Shown here one piece after another: positions 40,385 through 49,197 of a stretch of 49,197 nucleotides of DNA. Location: the IMG/VR virus record IMGVR_UViG_3300013102_000040, positions 1 to 49,197 of that record, one strand, 5' to 3'. Position 1 is the stretch's first letter; every line of letters begins with the position of its first letter. The DNA is from a virus. The notes under the pieces were generated by a model that was not told the DNA's origin, searched no databases, and saw nothing but the letters and a program-made list of their open reading frames with translations. The translations under genes were made by a program, and so were the position numbers.

Positions 40385-43300
40385 AGAGTCAAAGGCATCG
40401 CGTCGCGCACGTGTTGCCAAGCAGCTCCGTGATAAGCACGGAAAATGGATTGAGATGGGTGGTGGTATCAAGTGGTTCAAGGATGGAAAGTGGCACAATG
40501 GTACCGCCACCGCCTTCAAGGGTAACAATGTTGAAGTAACGATGGAAGACGGCTCTAAGCAGTACGTCAACCACCGCGAAGTTGAGCCAATCCGCGCCAA
40601 GGGTTCTCTTGATGCGAAGCCTGCAAAGCCAACAGGTTCTGTTCAGGCGAAGAAGGCAAAGAAGTCCTCAGATAAGTCTTCTATTAAGGTACGCGACAAC
40701 GATCCGTCAAAGCGCCTCACAACAAATGCTGAGGACCTTGAAGAGGGCGATGAAGTCCACCTCGTTGGCAAGGGCTACGGAATCTCTGACTCCGACGCTG
40801 AGAAGATGGAGGACGATGGATTTGATATCGGCCTCGACGACAAGGACGAGCCAATCCGTGCTCGCGTTGTCGACACTTCTGGTGACAAGGTAACTGTCGA
40901 GGATTCCAATGGCAAGCGTCATGAGATCGACAAGAAGGACAACGTTCTTGCCGATGACCAAGAAGTTGACGCTGCAATTCAGAATGCTGATGAAGGAGAA
41001 GCTAAGGCTGATCTTCCGAAGAAGCTCGAGCTCGACGGTCTTGACTTGTCCGAAGAGGACAAGCAGCGCATTAACGATGCCAAGACCGGTGAAGAAGCTC
41101 TCAAGGCTCTTAAAGATTCTGATGCGGGTGACTACCTTCCAATCGCTCGTAAGAACCAGAACAAGGCTTTCGTTGACGCTTACCGCAAGGCTGTAAACGA
41201 CATCAACGACAAGCACCAGGTTGTTGAGAAGAAGGAAGCTGAAAAGCCTGCTGAGAAGAAATCTGAGGGAACTCCGATTGAGTCTCTTCAGAAGACTATC
41301 GAAAACCTAAACGAAGACCTTGGCGACATCGACTCGAAGAGTCTTGAAGGTGACAAGGAAGCTGAAGCTATTGCTGACGCTACTTACGACTTCAAGGCTG
41401 ATTCTGGTGAGGTCTTCAACCTAAACGGTTCTCGTGATGAGAATGGTGACTGGAACATTGCCGTTAGCGACTCAGACGGAAACGTTGTTGCTAACCACAA
41501 TCCAAAGGATTACAAGAGTTCACAGGAGCTCGCCCAGGCTATCAAGAGCAGCACTGAGGATAAGTCTTCATCTGACGGATCGGACGCGCCCTCAGAAGAA
41601 CCTCAGGCTCCTGAGAACAAGCCGGAAGCTGACAAGCCAAAGGAATCTGAGCCAAAGGCTAAAACAGCCGAAAAGGAAGCCGATAAGGATTCTGGCGAAG
41701 CTAAGAAGGATTCTGAGAAGCCTGCTGAAGCTGAGAAGGAAACCGAAAAGGATTCTGAGAAGGAAGATGATTCCGACAAGGCTCCGCTTGATAAGGCTCT
41801 AAAGGACGCTGGCTTCTCTGATGGCGACATCGAGAAGATCAAGAACGCTGAGAACGAAACTGAAGCGGACAAGGAGTTCTTCCAGAGTGAATCTGGAAAG
41901 AAAGCTTCTGACAAGCAGATTGCGGATAAGAAGACTTCACCTGAGTACAAGAAAGCTCAGGAAGCTTACGCTGAGTTCAAGAAGGAGAAGTTCCCAACCG
42001 ACTCTGACGAGAAGGTGAAGAAGAATCAGGAAGAGCGCGCTCGTCGCGAACAGGAAGATTCTCCTGAAGCTCGTGCAGATCGCGCTAAGGATTCTATTGA
42101 CCGTCAGCGCGAGTTCGAGAAGGACAAGCAGGAGAAGAACACTCCTGATGCCAAGCTCGCTGAAATCGACCGTAAGATCGCCGCTGGCGAGAAGATGATT
42201 GATGACGCTAAGAAGAAGGACAATCAGCCACTCGCTGATCGTATCCAGGAGAACGTCGACAATCTGAAGAAGCAGCGCGAAAAGCTCGCACCTTCTGAAG
42301 AGAAGAAGTCAGACGAAGCTCCAGCTTCTGAAGAGTCAGATGGTTCTGGTGTTGGTGAATCTTATGAGGTTCCTGAGAATGGAATTGCTCCGCTCTCTGA
42401 GAAGAAGCTTGGAAAGATTTCTGCAGACCGCATGAATGTTGGTGACAAGTTCATTGCTCAGCGTTACAGCGAAGGCAAGAACAAGGGCAAGCTCGCTCCA
42501 ATTACTGGCGGCGATGTCCGTGTCAAGCCCGATGGTAAGTCTTGGGAAATCAAAGACATCAAGCAGGATGGCGCTAAGAAGACGTGGGAAGTTGAAAGCT
42601 CTGATGGAGAGAAAGACACCATCACGATCTCTCCAAACCCCGAGTCCGGTGAAGTTGCTCGTCGTAAGATGATTGTATCTGACAGCGATAAAAACCGCGA
42701 GATGCTTGGTCTGAACAAGAAGAAGTCTGAAAAGGATTCTGCAAAGGAAGACGACAAGCCAGCTGAAGAGGATTCAGCCAAGTCTGAGAGCAAGAGCGAT
42801 CTTACTCACGATCAGGCCATTGAGGCTTTCGACAAGCTCGAGAGTGACGTTGGCAAGATCAAGGCGAAGTCTGTTGATGAGACTATTGCGAAAGCAAAGC
42901 CTCAGCCTCTCGGTAATGGAATGTCTCTTGAGCTTGCACGAGACGACAAGGGAAACCTTGGCTACTCTATTAAAGATGAAGATGGAAATGAAGCTGGCTT
43001 CGTTCCATTCTCCGCGTCTGACAAGAGCCGTGCCGATGCCGTTCTCGAAGCTGTAAATTCCAAGAAGGATGATTCATCAGATTCCAAGAAGGAAGACGAC
43101 AGCTCGAAGAGTGATGATTCTTCTGGTGATGAACCAGCAAAGGATGAAGCTCCTAAGGCCGAAGAAGCTCCTGCCGAAGAAGACAAGAAGGAAGAAAACG
43201 CACCATCTGAGGATGAGGCTGATTCCGGAAATGAAGCCGAGGAAAAGAAGCTTGCTGACGATGCTGAAAAGGAAATGCCTGCTGAAGAGGAATCTCCAGC

Positions 43301-45908
43301 CGACTCTGAGCCTGCTGAAGGTTCTGCTGACAAGGCAATTCAGAACACTGTCGATGAAGCAGCTTTCTACATCAACGAAGACAACGGTGAATCTTGGGAA
43401 GACAAGAAGGACCGTGCATGGGAAGTTCCCGATTCTGATGGCATGTACATCGCAATTGGTGAACGAAGCACCGAAGACGACAAATTCCTTGGTCTTTACG
43501 ACAAGGACAACAATGAGCTAGAAACCTACAAACTAGAGGACTCCGATGGAAGAGAATCAGGAACTGACGAGGGACGAGCTGACTCCGATGGAGGAAGCCT
43601 GGATCGAGGAAATGGGGATGGAGCTGACGGACCTGGAGACGGAAGCCAGAATGGTGACCGAGCTGGACTAAAGGAAGCCGATCTCAAGGAATACCAGGAT
43701 CGTTCCACAAGCCTGATTGATCAGGTCAAGAATGATGAAGATGGTTCCGTTGACAAGAGCGTTGAGCTTGACGATGAAGGCTACAGCCTTTCTTGGGAAG
43801 ACAATGGTCGTGGACTTCTTCGCTACACCCTTAAAGACCCAGACGGAAACAGCATCATGCGTTTCGGTCGCTCTCTTGAGAACAAGGATTACGCGAGCCG
43901 TCTAAAGTCTGTTCGAGATGCTCATGGACAGTTGACATACGCTTATGCGCATGACAAGGATTCAAACGAGCGTAACGTAACACCGACAGCTGACATGATG
44001 CGAATTGCCGATATTGGAACTCGCTTTACCAAGGATGATACGACTTACACCAAGATTTCACCTGTTTCATGGGGATACGGCAATAGCAAGAACCCAAACA
44101 ATATTCAGAGTGTAACTGATCGCGGAATCTTCCTTGCTGGAAAGGGTGAATGGAAACTCGGACACACATTCGATGACCACAAGTCAGCTGAAGAAATCGA
44201 CAAGATGTCGGATGAAGAGCTGAATGCGGCTATTGCAGATTTGGATGCACGTATCCATGGCGTAATCGCTAAGGATGGTCCAATCGGTGACAAGGGCAAC
44301 ATGGGTCGCAATGTGACTCCTGATGATCTTGAAGCGATGCAGCGTCTCCGCTTTGAAGCTCTTACTCTTCATGACGAGGCAAAGCAGTATTCATCTCGTC
44401 TGTGGAACAAGAAGAAGGGTGACGTTCTTAACGCTGAGCCAATCGACACTGGAGAGTTTAACTCAACAGAGCCGAACGCTATTCGTGACGGTTCAATGAG
44501 TGGTGACACATGGGCTAAGCTTCGTAACGAGTATGTTGGTCTTGACCACCGCACTCTGAAGCACAACTTCGAACTGCGAAACAGTGAGAAGCCAAGCCGT
44601 GGAGCAATTGCTTGGGGAAACAAGATGGACAAGTGGGCAGGGTCAAGTGCTCTTGAAGCAGACTCTACTTTCTACCGTTCAGTTCTTGCATCTCCTGAGA
44701 CAACTTCTCAGTGGAAGCCAGGTTCCGTGTTTACGGATAAGGGTGTAATGTCTGTTGGCAGCGATAAGCAGCTAGCACAGATTTACCTGGAGAACCGTGA
44801 ACCGCGTACAGCCGGTAAGGTTCCAGCAATCTTCACAATTGAAGCTCCTGCCGGAACTAAAATTACTCAAGCTGACCAGACTCCTGATGGCGAATATGTA
44901 GCACCACGCGGTTCAAAGCTCTTCATCTCGAAGGTTGAGGAAGACGAGAACGGTGTTCTACAGATTACAGCTCGCATGAATCCTTCTGATGAAGAGATGT
45001 CCGCATGGACTAATAAGTCTACATCTAAGGATTCTGAGACTCCTACAGAAGCACCGGAGACTCCTGAGAGCAGCTCACCAGAGCCTGAAGCACCAGATAC
45101 GCACGAAACTCCGACTGAAAGCGACGAGCCGTCAACTGCTCCATCTACAGGTTCCGACTTTGCAGCAGGACAGGTTGTTGACCACCCGAAGCATGGACGT
45201 GGAACTATTCAGCGCGTTGAAGGAAATGGTAAGTACGCACGAGTTAACTTCGATAAGTACGATGATCCGAAGAAGACATTTGGTGTAGCACTTACTAAGC
45301 TTGCGCAGACTGGAGAGTCTAAGACAGTCACAGGTCCTGAGGACAAGAAGACTGTTGCCTTCCCAGGTGAAAGCACAGCAGCTGTCGGAGCATGGTCAAT
45401 CGGCGAACGTGTTAACCACGGCAAGCATGGTGTCGGTACTATCCAGCGTCTTGAAGGAAACGGCGAGTTCGCTCGAGTTCACTTCGACAAGGATGGCGAC
45501 AACCCGAAGCGTACCTACGGTGTCAAGCTCACTAAGCTTGGTAAGGGTGAGACTGGAACTCCGAGTTCCATCAAGGACCCATCAACCAAGGTTGGAGACC
45601 AGAAGCCAAAGCAGAAGGTCAACAGCGGAACAACAGCTACACGAAACGCTCTTCAGACGGACAAGGATGGTAAGCCATTCATTCCAGGAAAGGCTGATGC
45701 ACCACTTTACGTCGGTGCTGTAGTTATCCACCCGAAGTTCGGACGTGGACGTGTTGTCAAGCTCGAGAACAACGGTAAGTACGCTCGAATCGTATTCGAC
45801 AACGACCCACTTCAGCAGCCACGAGGAATCGTCGGTTCTAAGCTTGAAGACCTCGGTGTTGAAGAGAAGGTTGACAAGTCGGGATTCGTTCCTTACAAGA
45901 AGAAGTAA
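40371..45908 (+). CDS. Giant charged protein with ADP-ribosyltransferase-like domain and three Tudor-like repeats, 1845 aa
   Basis: Starts inside the portal gene. N-terminus RDKHGKWIEMGGGIKWFKDG resembles actinophage head proteins. Most of residues about 200-1170 is Lys/Glu/Asp/Ser/Ala-rich and disordered, interrupted by short repeated modules. Residues about 1340-1545 look like an ADP-ribosyltransferase: R1436 in FYRSV, the FTDKGVMSVGS strand with S1461, and D1506-G-E1508 in PDGEYVAPRGSKLFISKVE. Three repeats of about 50 residues (from 1600, 1678 and 1782) carry G-x-x-V-x-H-x-K-H/F-G-x-G, as in the UvrD/PcrA C-terminal Tudor-like fold. Position beside the portal suggests a head protein, perhaps ejected with DNA. 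Catalytic activity is unproven: the first acidic residue is Asp where Glu or Gln is usual. Confidence 0.8.
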   Translation: MAWNKESKASRRARVAKQLRDKHGKWIEMGGGIKWFKDGKWHNGTATAFKGNNVEVTMEDGSKQYVNHREVEPIRAKGSLDAKPAKPTGSVQAKKAKKSSDKSSIKVRDNDPSKRLTTNAEDLEEGDEVHLVGKGYGISDSDAEKMEDDGFDIGLDDKDEPIRARVVDTSGDKVTVEDSNGKRHEIDKKDNVLADDQEVDAAIQNADEGEAKADLPKKLELDGLDLSEEDKQRINDAKTGEEALKALKDSDAGDYLPIARKNQNKAFVDAYRKAVNDINDKHQVVEKKEAEKPAEKKSEGTPIESLQKTIENLNEDLGDIDSKSLEGDKEAEAIADATYDFKADSGEVFNLNGSRDENGDWNIAVSDSDGNVVANHNPKDYKSSQELAQAIKSSTEDKSSSDGSDAPSEEPQAPENKPEADKPKESEPKAKTAEKEADKDSGEAKKDSEKPAEAEKETEKDSEKEDDSDKAPLDKALKDAGFSDGDIEKIKNAENETEADKEFFQSESGKKASDKQIADKKTSPEYKKAQEAYAEFKKEKFPTDSDEKVKKNQEERARREQEDSPEARADRAKDSIDRQREFEKDKQEKNTPDAKLAEIDRKIAAGEKMIDDAKKKDNQPLADRIQENVDNLKKQREKLAPSEEKKSDEAPASEESDGSGVGESYEVPENGIAPLSEKKLGKISADRMNVGDKFIAQRYSEGKNKGKLAPITGGDVRVKPDGKSWEIKDIKQDGAKKTWEVESSDGEKDTITISPNPESGEVARRKMIVSDSDKNREMLGLNKKKSEKDSAKEDDKPAEEDSAKSESKSDLTHDQAIEAFDKLESDVGKIKAKSVDETIAKAKPQPLGNGMSLELARDDKGNLGYSIKDEDGNEAGFVPFSASDKSRADAVLEAVNSKKDDSSDSKKEDDSSKSDDSSGDEPAKDEAPKAEEAPAEEDKKEENAPSEDEADSGNEAEEKKLADDAEKEMPAEEESPADSEPAEGSADKAIQNTVDEAAFYINEDNGESWEDKKDRAWEVPDSDGMYIAIGERSTEDDKFLGLYDKDNNELETYKLEDSDGRESGTDEGRADSDGGSLDRGNGDGADGPGDGSQNGDRAGLKEADLKEYQDRSTSLIDQVKNDEDGSVDKSVELDDEGYSLSWEDNGRGLLRYTLKDPDGNSIMRFGRSLENKDYASRLKSVRDAHGQLTYAYAHDKDSNERNVTPTADMMRIADIGTRFTKDDTTYTKISPVSWGYGNSKNPNNIQSVTDRGIFLAGKGEWKLGHTFDDHKSAEEIDKMSDEELNAAIADLDARIHGVIAKDGPIGDKGNMGRNVTPDDLEAMQRLRFEALTLHDEAKQYSSRLWNKKKGDVLNAEPIDTGEFNSTEPNAIRDGSMSGDTWAKLRNEYVGLDHRTLKHNFELRNSEKPSRGAIAWGNKMDKWAGSSALEADSTFYRSVLASPETTSQWKPGSVFTDKGVMSVGSDKQLAQIYLENREPRTAGKVPAIFTIEAPAGTKITQADQTPDGEYVAPRGSKLFISKVEEDENGVLQITARMNPSDEEMSAWTNKSTSKDSETPTEAPETPESSSPEPEAPDTHETPTESDEPSTAPSTGSDFAAGQVVDHPKHGRGTIQRVEGNGKYARVNFDKYDDPKKTFGVALTKLAQTGESKTVTGPEDKKTVAFPGESTAAVGAWSIGERVNHGKHGVGTIQRLEGNGEFARVHFDKDGDNPKRTYGVKLTKLGKGETGTPSSIKDPSTKVGDQKPKQKVNSGTTATRNALQTDKDGKPFIPGKADAPLYVGAVVIHPKFGRGRVVKLENNGKYARIVFDNDPLQQPRGIVGSKLEDLGVEEKVDKSGFVPYKKK

Positions 45909-45923
45909 TTAGTAACAAATAAT

Positions 45924-45960
45924 TAAGCTGGTGGCATTCGACAAGAGTGCCACCAGCTTA
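45924..45960 (+). terminator. Strong hairpin after the giant gene
   Basis: TAAGCTGGTGGCA / TGCCACCAGCTTA, 13 perfect pairs, 11-base loop. No T-tract follows, so it may act as an attenuator or as a stabilising 3' end more than a full terminator. Confidence 0.65.
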
Positions 45961-45978
45961 CACTCTAAAGGATTTAGC

Positions 45979-46230
45979 ATGGCTCTTGTATTTACTATTG
46001 ATGAAGATGACAACGTTCTGGAACTGCTCGAAGAGCAGGAAGACGGACTAAAGGTCCGCGAGAACGGCGACTGGGTTCCAGTTGCAACTGATGAAGAACA
46101 GCCTACCATTTTTGACATCGAATGGGTCGACGTAACTGATGACGCTCTCGAGTTCTGGGATGGTGCTGCAACAAAGGATGGGGCAGTTACCCGTTCAGAT
46201 ATTTCGCAATTCATTAGCGACTCTGAGTAA
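45979..46230 (+). CDS. Hypothetical acidic protein, 83 aa
   Basis: ATG 45979 after AAAGGATTTAGC. Product MALVFTIDEDDNVLELLEEQ... is acidic and beta-rich at the start. Not recognised. Lies between two head-gene products, so a small head accessory role is possible. Confidence 0.7.
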   Translation: MALVFTIDEDDNVLELLEEQEDGLKVRENGDWVPVATDEEQPTIFDIEWVDVTDDALEFWDGAATKDGAVTRSDISQFISDSE

Positions 46231-46280
46231 AGATATAATAGAATAAGTTTTTTGTAACATTAAAATGTGGAAGAGTGAAA

Positions 46281-48194
46281 ATGGTTTCTATATCTAGAGT
46301 TTCCCGAGATGGTAATTCAGTCATTTTGAAATCTTCTACAGGATACGAAGTCCTTTCTCTTAATTCTTCAGAGACCGCTACTGGTTCTTTTGAAGCTCTT
46401 GTCGCATCAGGGTCTTGGCGTCGTCCTACTAAGGATGATGCCAAGACCTTTGCAAGTCTAGTTGAAATCGCTGATGGAGCCATTGTGGCTTCAGCTCCTG
46501 AGACTCCGAAAAAGCCACGACTCTACAGAGCTCCAAAGAATGTAAGAGAAGAGATTTCGGCAGCGCTCAAGGAATTTTCAGCGCTCATTTCGGATACAGA
46601 CCGTGACGTAGCAAAGAGAATCTCTCAAGGTCCTGTAGCCAAAGAAGACATTGAATGGATGTATACGTTCTTCAGCCAGATCGATAAGGCTGAAAAACTT
46701 CGTGGCGGAAAGTATGGCCGTCGTTGGGCAGAGAAGGTTTGTTCTGTACAAGACCCTCTGACAGCCTCTGTGGCGCCTTTTGACGAGGATGACTTATACT
46801 ACTACGGCATTAGCGATACTGAGGACTCAGACTACTTCCAGGCACTCCTGGCAGTTGATCCTCGTACTGAGGAGCTCTACGACTGGGTAAATGGGAAATG
46901 GGAGCTTTCTGTTGGCGAGTCTATCGCAGACGTTGACGAGCCATACATTCTTCCTCTTGACGGTGAAACAGCTGCACAGCTTGCTACCTGGATCAACCAA
47001 AACCCAACAGACTCTCCTCTCGGCTTTGACGTTTATGGTGCAAACCACGTAGAGCGTAATCTATACGAGCTCGCAGCTTCTGAAATTGATTTTGAGGAAC
47101 TCGACCGAATCTCTGCAGTTCTTGCAGATGGTACAGGTTACTCAACACCAGAGCGCAGCATCAACGCTAAGCGTCAGAACCGTGGACCTGGTGGAAAGTT
47201 TGGTGGAGGTGGAGCAGGCGGTGGAGCTAATCCTCCGAGCAAGACTCTAACAGCTTTCAACAAAGCGCGTCTACCTCAGGAACTTCCTCTCGTTGAGAAT
47301 GTTGCTGAGCGTATTAACGAATGGCTCGGAGAAGAAGTCATCAACACCACAGTCACTGCTGCAGGTGAAGAGACTGAAGAGCCAGCCATCTATTTCGCGA
47401 TTGTCGATGAAGTTGATAAGACTGCTGTAATGGACGCGGTTGCAATTCGCAAGACTGCTGAGAATGTTCCTGAGGCCTACACTCGTAAGGGTGGAGAATG
47501 GGTCAAGGATGAAACAATGCTCGCCGATCTTCGTGGAGCAACTCCTCCTCCAGTTGTAGAGCTTGATGACACCGAGACTGTGAAGACTGTTCTTAACCAG
47601 ATTGATGAGCATGACGGTGAATCTCAGGAAACTCCTGATGATATTTCATCATCCAAGCAGATTCAGAACCTCTCTGTAGGATTTGAACTTGCCGACGGTT
47701 CGTTCTCAATCAAGACTGTTGAAGACCTACAAGAGAGCCTAACTGTTCTCAGCTTTGTAGAACCAACAGCCGAGGAAAAGGCACATGTCCGTAAGCGTGC
47801 ATTTGCGCTTAATCGTGCAGACCTTCTTCCAGCAGATTGGCGAAACGTATCGACTGTAGAACGCGGAATGACAGCTGCTGCTGTTTCTCCTTTGATGGGC
47901 GAGTTTGGTGAAATCCTTGCAGCTGGTGCTCCTGGAATCGCTGATACTCCTGGAGATTATGCCGCAGTCCGTCGACTAAAGAACTATTGGATGCACGGCG
48001 CAGGTGCTGCTAAGATTCGTTGGGGAACACCCGGAGATTTGACTCGCGCTTACCGTCATCTTGTTAAGTACCTCAAGGTGCCTGGTCGCGCTTGGGGAAT
48101 GGCTCAGAACATGCATAAGGAGTTGTTTGGCGTTCCAAACATCACTCATGACAAAGCGACTGGGCAGTATAAACCACGCAAGAGAAAGCGCTGA
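46281..48194 (+). CDS. Head-associated protein with C-terminal WGTPGD block, 637 aa
   Basis: ATG 46281 has GGAAG seven bases upstream; GTG 46275 would overlap it. A structured N-terminal region is followed by a Gly-rich linker (GPGGKFGGGGAGGG, about 303-316), mixed domains, and a conserved C-terminal block at about 565-610 (LKNYWMHGAGAAKIRWGTPG, DLTRAYRHLVKYLKVPG). That block recurs at the end of actinophage capsid-associated proteins, often next to or fused to the maturation protease. Two bases separate it from the protease gene. Exact role unknown. Confidence 0.75.
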   Translation: MVSISRVSRDGNSVILKSSTGYEVLSLNSSETATGSFEALVASGSWRRPTKDDAKTFASLVEIADGAIVASAPETPKKPRLYRAPKNVREEISAALKEFSALISDTDRDVAKRISQGPVAKEDIEWMYTFFSQIDKAEKLRGGKYGRRWAEKVCSVQDPLTASVAPFDEDDLYYYGISDTEDSDYFQALLAVDPRTEELYDWVNGKWELSVGESIADVDEPYILPLDGETAAQLATWINQNPTDSPLGFDVYGANHVERNLYELAASEIDFEELDRISAVLADGTGYSTPERSINAKRQNRGPGGKFGGGGAGGGANPPSKTLTAFNKARLPQELPLVENVAERINEWLGEEVINTTVTAAGEETEEPAIYFAIVDEVDKTAVMDAVAIRKTAENVPEAYTRKGGEWVKDETMLADLRGATPPPVVELDDTETVKTVLNQIDEHDGESQETPDDISSSKQIQNLSVGFELADGSFSIKTVEDLQESLTVLSFVEPTAEEKAHVRKRAFALNRADLLPADWRNVSTVERGMTAAAVSPLMGEFGEILAAGAPGIADTPGDYAAVRRLKNYWMHGAGAAKIRWGTPGDLTRAYRHLVKYLKVPGRAWGMAQNMHKELFGVPNITHDKATGQYKPRKRKR

Positions 48195-48196
48195 GT

Positions 48197-49197
48197 ATGA
48201 AAATTCCAGCTAACATTAACGAAGCATTCTTTAGCAGCAACGAATTTTCTGAAAAGGTAATTCGTCGTGCTAATGATGCAGCAAATGAAGCGGCAAAGAC
48301 AGAACCTGTTGTCGCATCTGTAGCAGACATTGAAGTGGGAGCGTCCTTCACCATTCCTCTTCTCATTCCTGAGGGTCTTGAGTCTGGTGATGGTCGTCAG
48401 TTTGATGAAGATTCTTTATCATCTCGCAACCTTCCACTTCCACTTATGTGGCAGATTCTTACAGACGACGGTCATGATGGCTCAGCCATTGTTGGTCGTA
48501 TCGATTACGTTGAACGAGTAGAGGGCGGGTACGGAAATGCGACAGGTGTTTTTGACGTGGGAGTCTACGGTCGAGAAGCTGAACGCCTTGTGCGTGGAGG
48601 TTTTCTTCGCGGAATATCTGCAGACCTTGACAAGTTCGAAGGATCAGCCCAAGCAGAAGTAGAAGAACCTCCAGTTGAATTGGCTGAGGGCGAGGAAGCT
48701 CCTCCTGAGACCGAGAAGATCGAGTCTAAGAAGATCAATGTGAGCAAGGCTCGCATTATGGGTGCAACACTCGTAGCAAAACCGGCATTCCAAGAATGCT
48801 CGATTATCCTTGATGAAGCTCCAAACTTCTACGAGGAATCCGACTATGTTGTACCTGATGGGGTATACGAAGAAGAGTTTGATGATATGGATTCACAACT
48901 TTCAGCCCTAGCGGCTTCCGCGGCTCCTGTTGTTCCACCTCGCGATTGGTTTGAAAACCCTCGTCTAAATGGTCCAACACCACTAACTATTGAAGATGAT
49001 GGACGTGTATACGGCCACATTGCCGCTTGGCACACCGATCATATTGGTTTGCCAAACGCTACAAAGCCACCACGCTCAAAGAGTAAGTATGCACACTTCC
49101 GCACAGGAGTTGTTCGCACTGACGATGGTACAGACGTTCCTGTAGGCCAAATTACTCTTGCGGGAGGCCACGCGCCTCTGCAGGCATCGGCTAAGGA
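48197..49197 (+). CDS. Capsid maturation protease (prohead protease), partial at the window end
   Basis: Frame open from ATG 48197 to the end (333 codons visible). The first part (residues about 37-105: IPLLIPEGLESGDGRQFDED, LPLPLMWQILTDDGHDGSAI, VGRIDYVERVEGG) is the fold of actinophage prohead proteases, with MWQ...H as the likely start of the catalytic site; ARIMGATLVAKPAFQECSII follows. The later region GRVYGHIAAWHTDHIG and AHFRTGVVRTDDGTDVPVGQ through GGHAPLQ is the second conserved block. It cleaves scaffold and capsid protein during head maturation. The major capsid gene is expected downstream. Confidence 0.88.
   Translation, partial: MKIPANINEAFFSSNEFSEKVIRRANDAANEAAKTEPVVASVADIEVGASFTIPLLIPEGLESGDGRQFDEDSLSSRNLPLPLMWQILTDDGHDGSAIVGRIDYVERVEGGYGNATGVFDVGVYGREAERLVRGGFLRGISADLDKFEGSAQAEVEEPPVELAEGEEAPPETEKIESKKINVSKARIMGATLVAKPAFQECSIILDEAPNFYEESDYVVPDGVYEEEFDDMDSQLSALAASAAPVVPPRDWFENPRLNGPTPLTIEDDGRVYGHIAAWHTDHIGLPNATKPPRSKSKYAHFRTGVVRTDDGTDVPVGQITLAGGHAPLQASAK

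Noticed and set aside
39845-40600. Leftward frame of 251 codons opposite the portal gene
   Set aside because: Antisense to a well-supported portal gene, with low-complexity Ser/Leu-rich translation typical of shadows.

Overview
The window is a piece of a large double-stranded DNA tailed-phage genome. It carries a large terminase, a portal protein, a head-associated protein with the C-terminal block typical of actinophage head proteins, and the start of a capsid maturation protease, all packed with dozens of very small, mostly unrecognisable genes. No rRNA, tRNA, integrase, transposase or CRISPR array was seen. The structural proteins look like those of siphoviruses of Actinobacteria (Streptomyces and relatives); that host assignment is an inference from family resemblance and from intermediate base composition.

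Layout. (1) 1-3912, rightward: small overlapping genes ending in a zinc-finger protein that is probably the small terminase subunit. (2) 3951-4565, leftward, then 4648-6814, rightward: small genes and the large terminase, closed by a strong bidirectional terminator. (3) 6859-16163, leftward: short operons including a SprT-like metallopeptidase, a GIY-YIG endonuclease and an AT-hook protein, plus two gene-poor, strongly structured stretches (10388-10602 and 11429-11675). (4) 16309-17517: a rightward island of five small genes. (5) 17574-26127, leftward: a run of single-gene units, almost every one with its own promoter. (6) 26387-34784, rightward: a long block of overlapping small genes with tandem paralogues. 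(7) 34862-37366: PRPP synthetase and nicotinamide phosphoribosyltransferase (NAMPT), adjacent enzymes of NAD salvage. (8) 37402-49197: DNA-binding and membrane proteins, portal, a 1845-residue protein with an ADP-ribosyltransferase-like domain and three Tudor-like repeats, a head protein and the capsid protease (cut by the window end).

The most unusual feature is regulatory. About 50 promoters share one form, [T/G/A]TGTAC, exactly 18 bases, then a TATAGT-like hexamer; 41 point left and 9 right. In the leftward region they are followed by a common CAA-rich leader beginning TATCAACAAC and then AAGGAG and the start codon. Six promoters instead place the ATG exactly 6 bases after the -10 box, which predicts leaderless mRNAs. 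In 20 intergenic gaps between 14 and 26 kb the promoter lies inside a long inverted repeat centred on the -35 GTAC; the arm sequences differ widely from copy to copy while keeping complementarity, and in 12 of them the stop codon of the upstream gene is part of the arm. Gaps lacking this palindrome usually carry a separate hairpin terminator. A four-hairpin element at 10451-10602 displays, in two loops, a sequence which on the leftward transcript is exactly complementary to the common leader.
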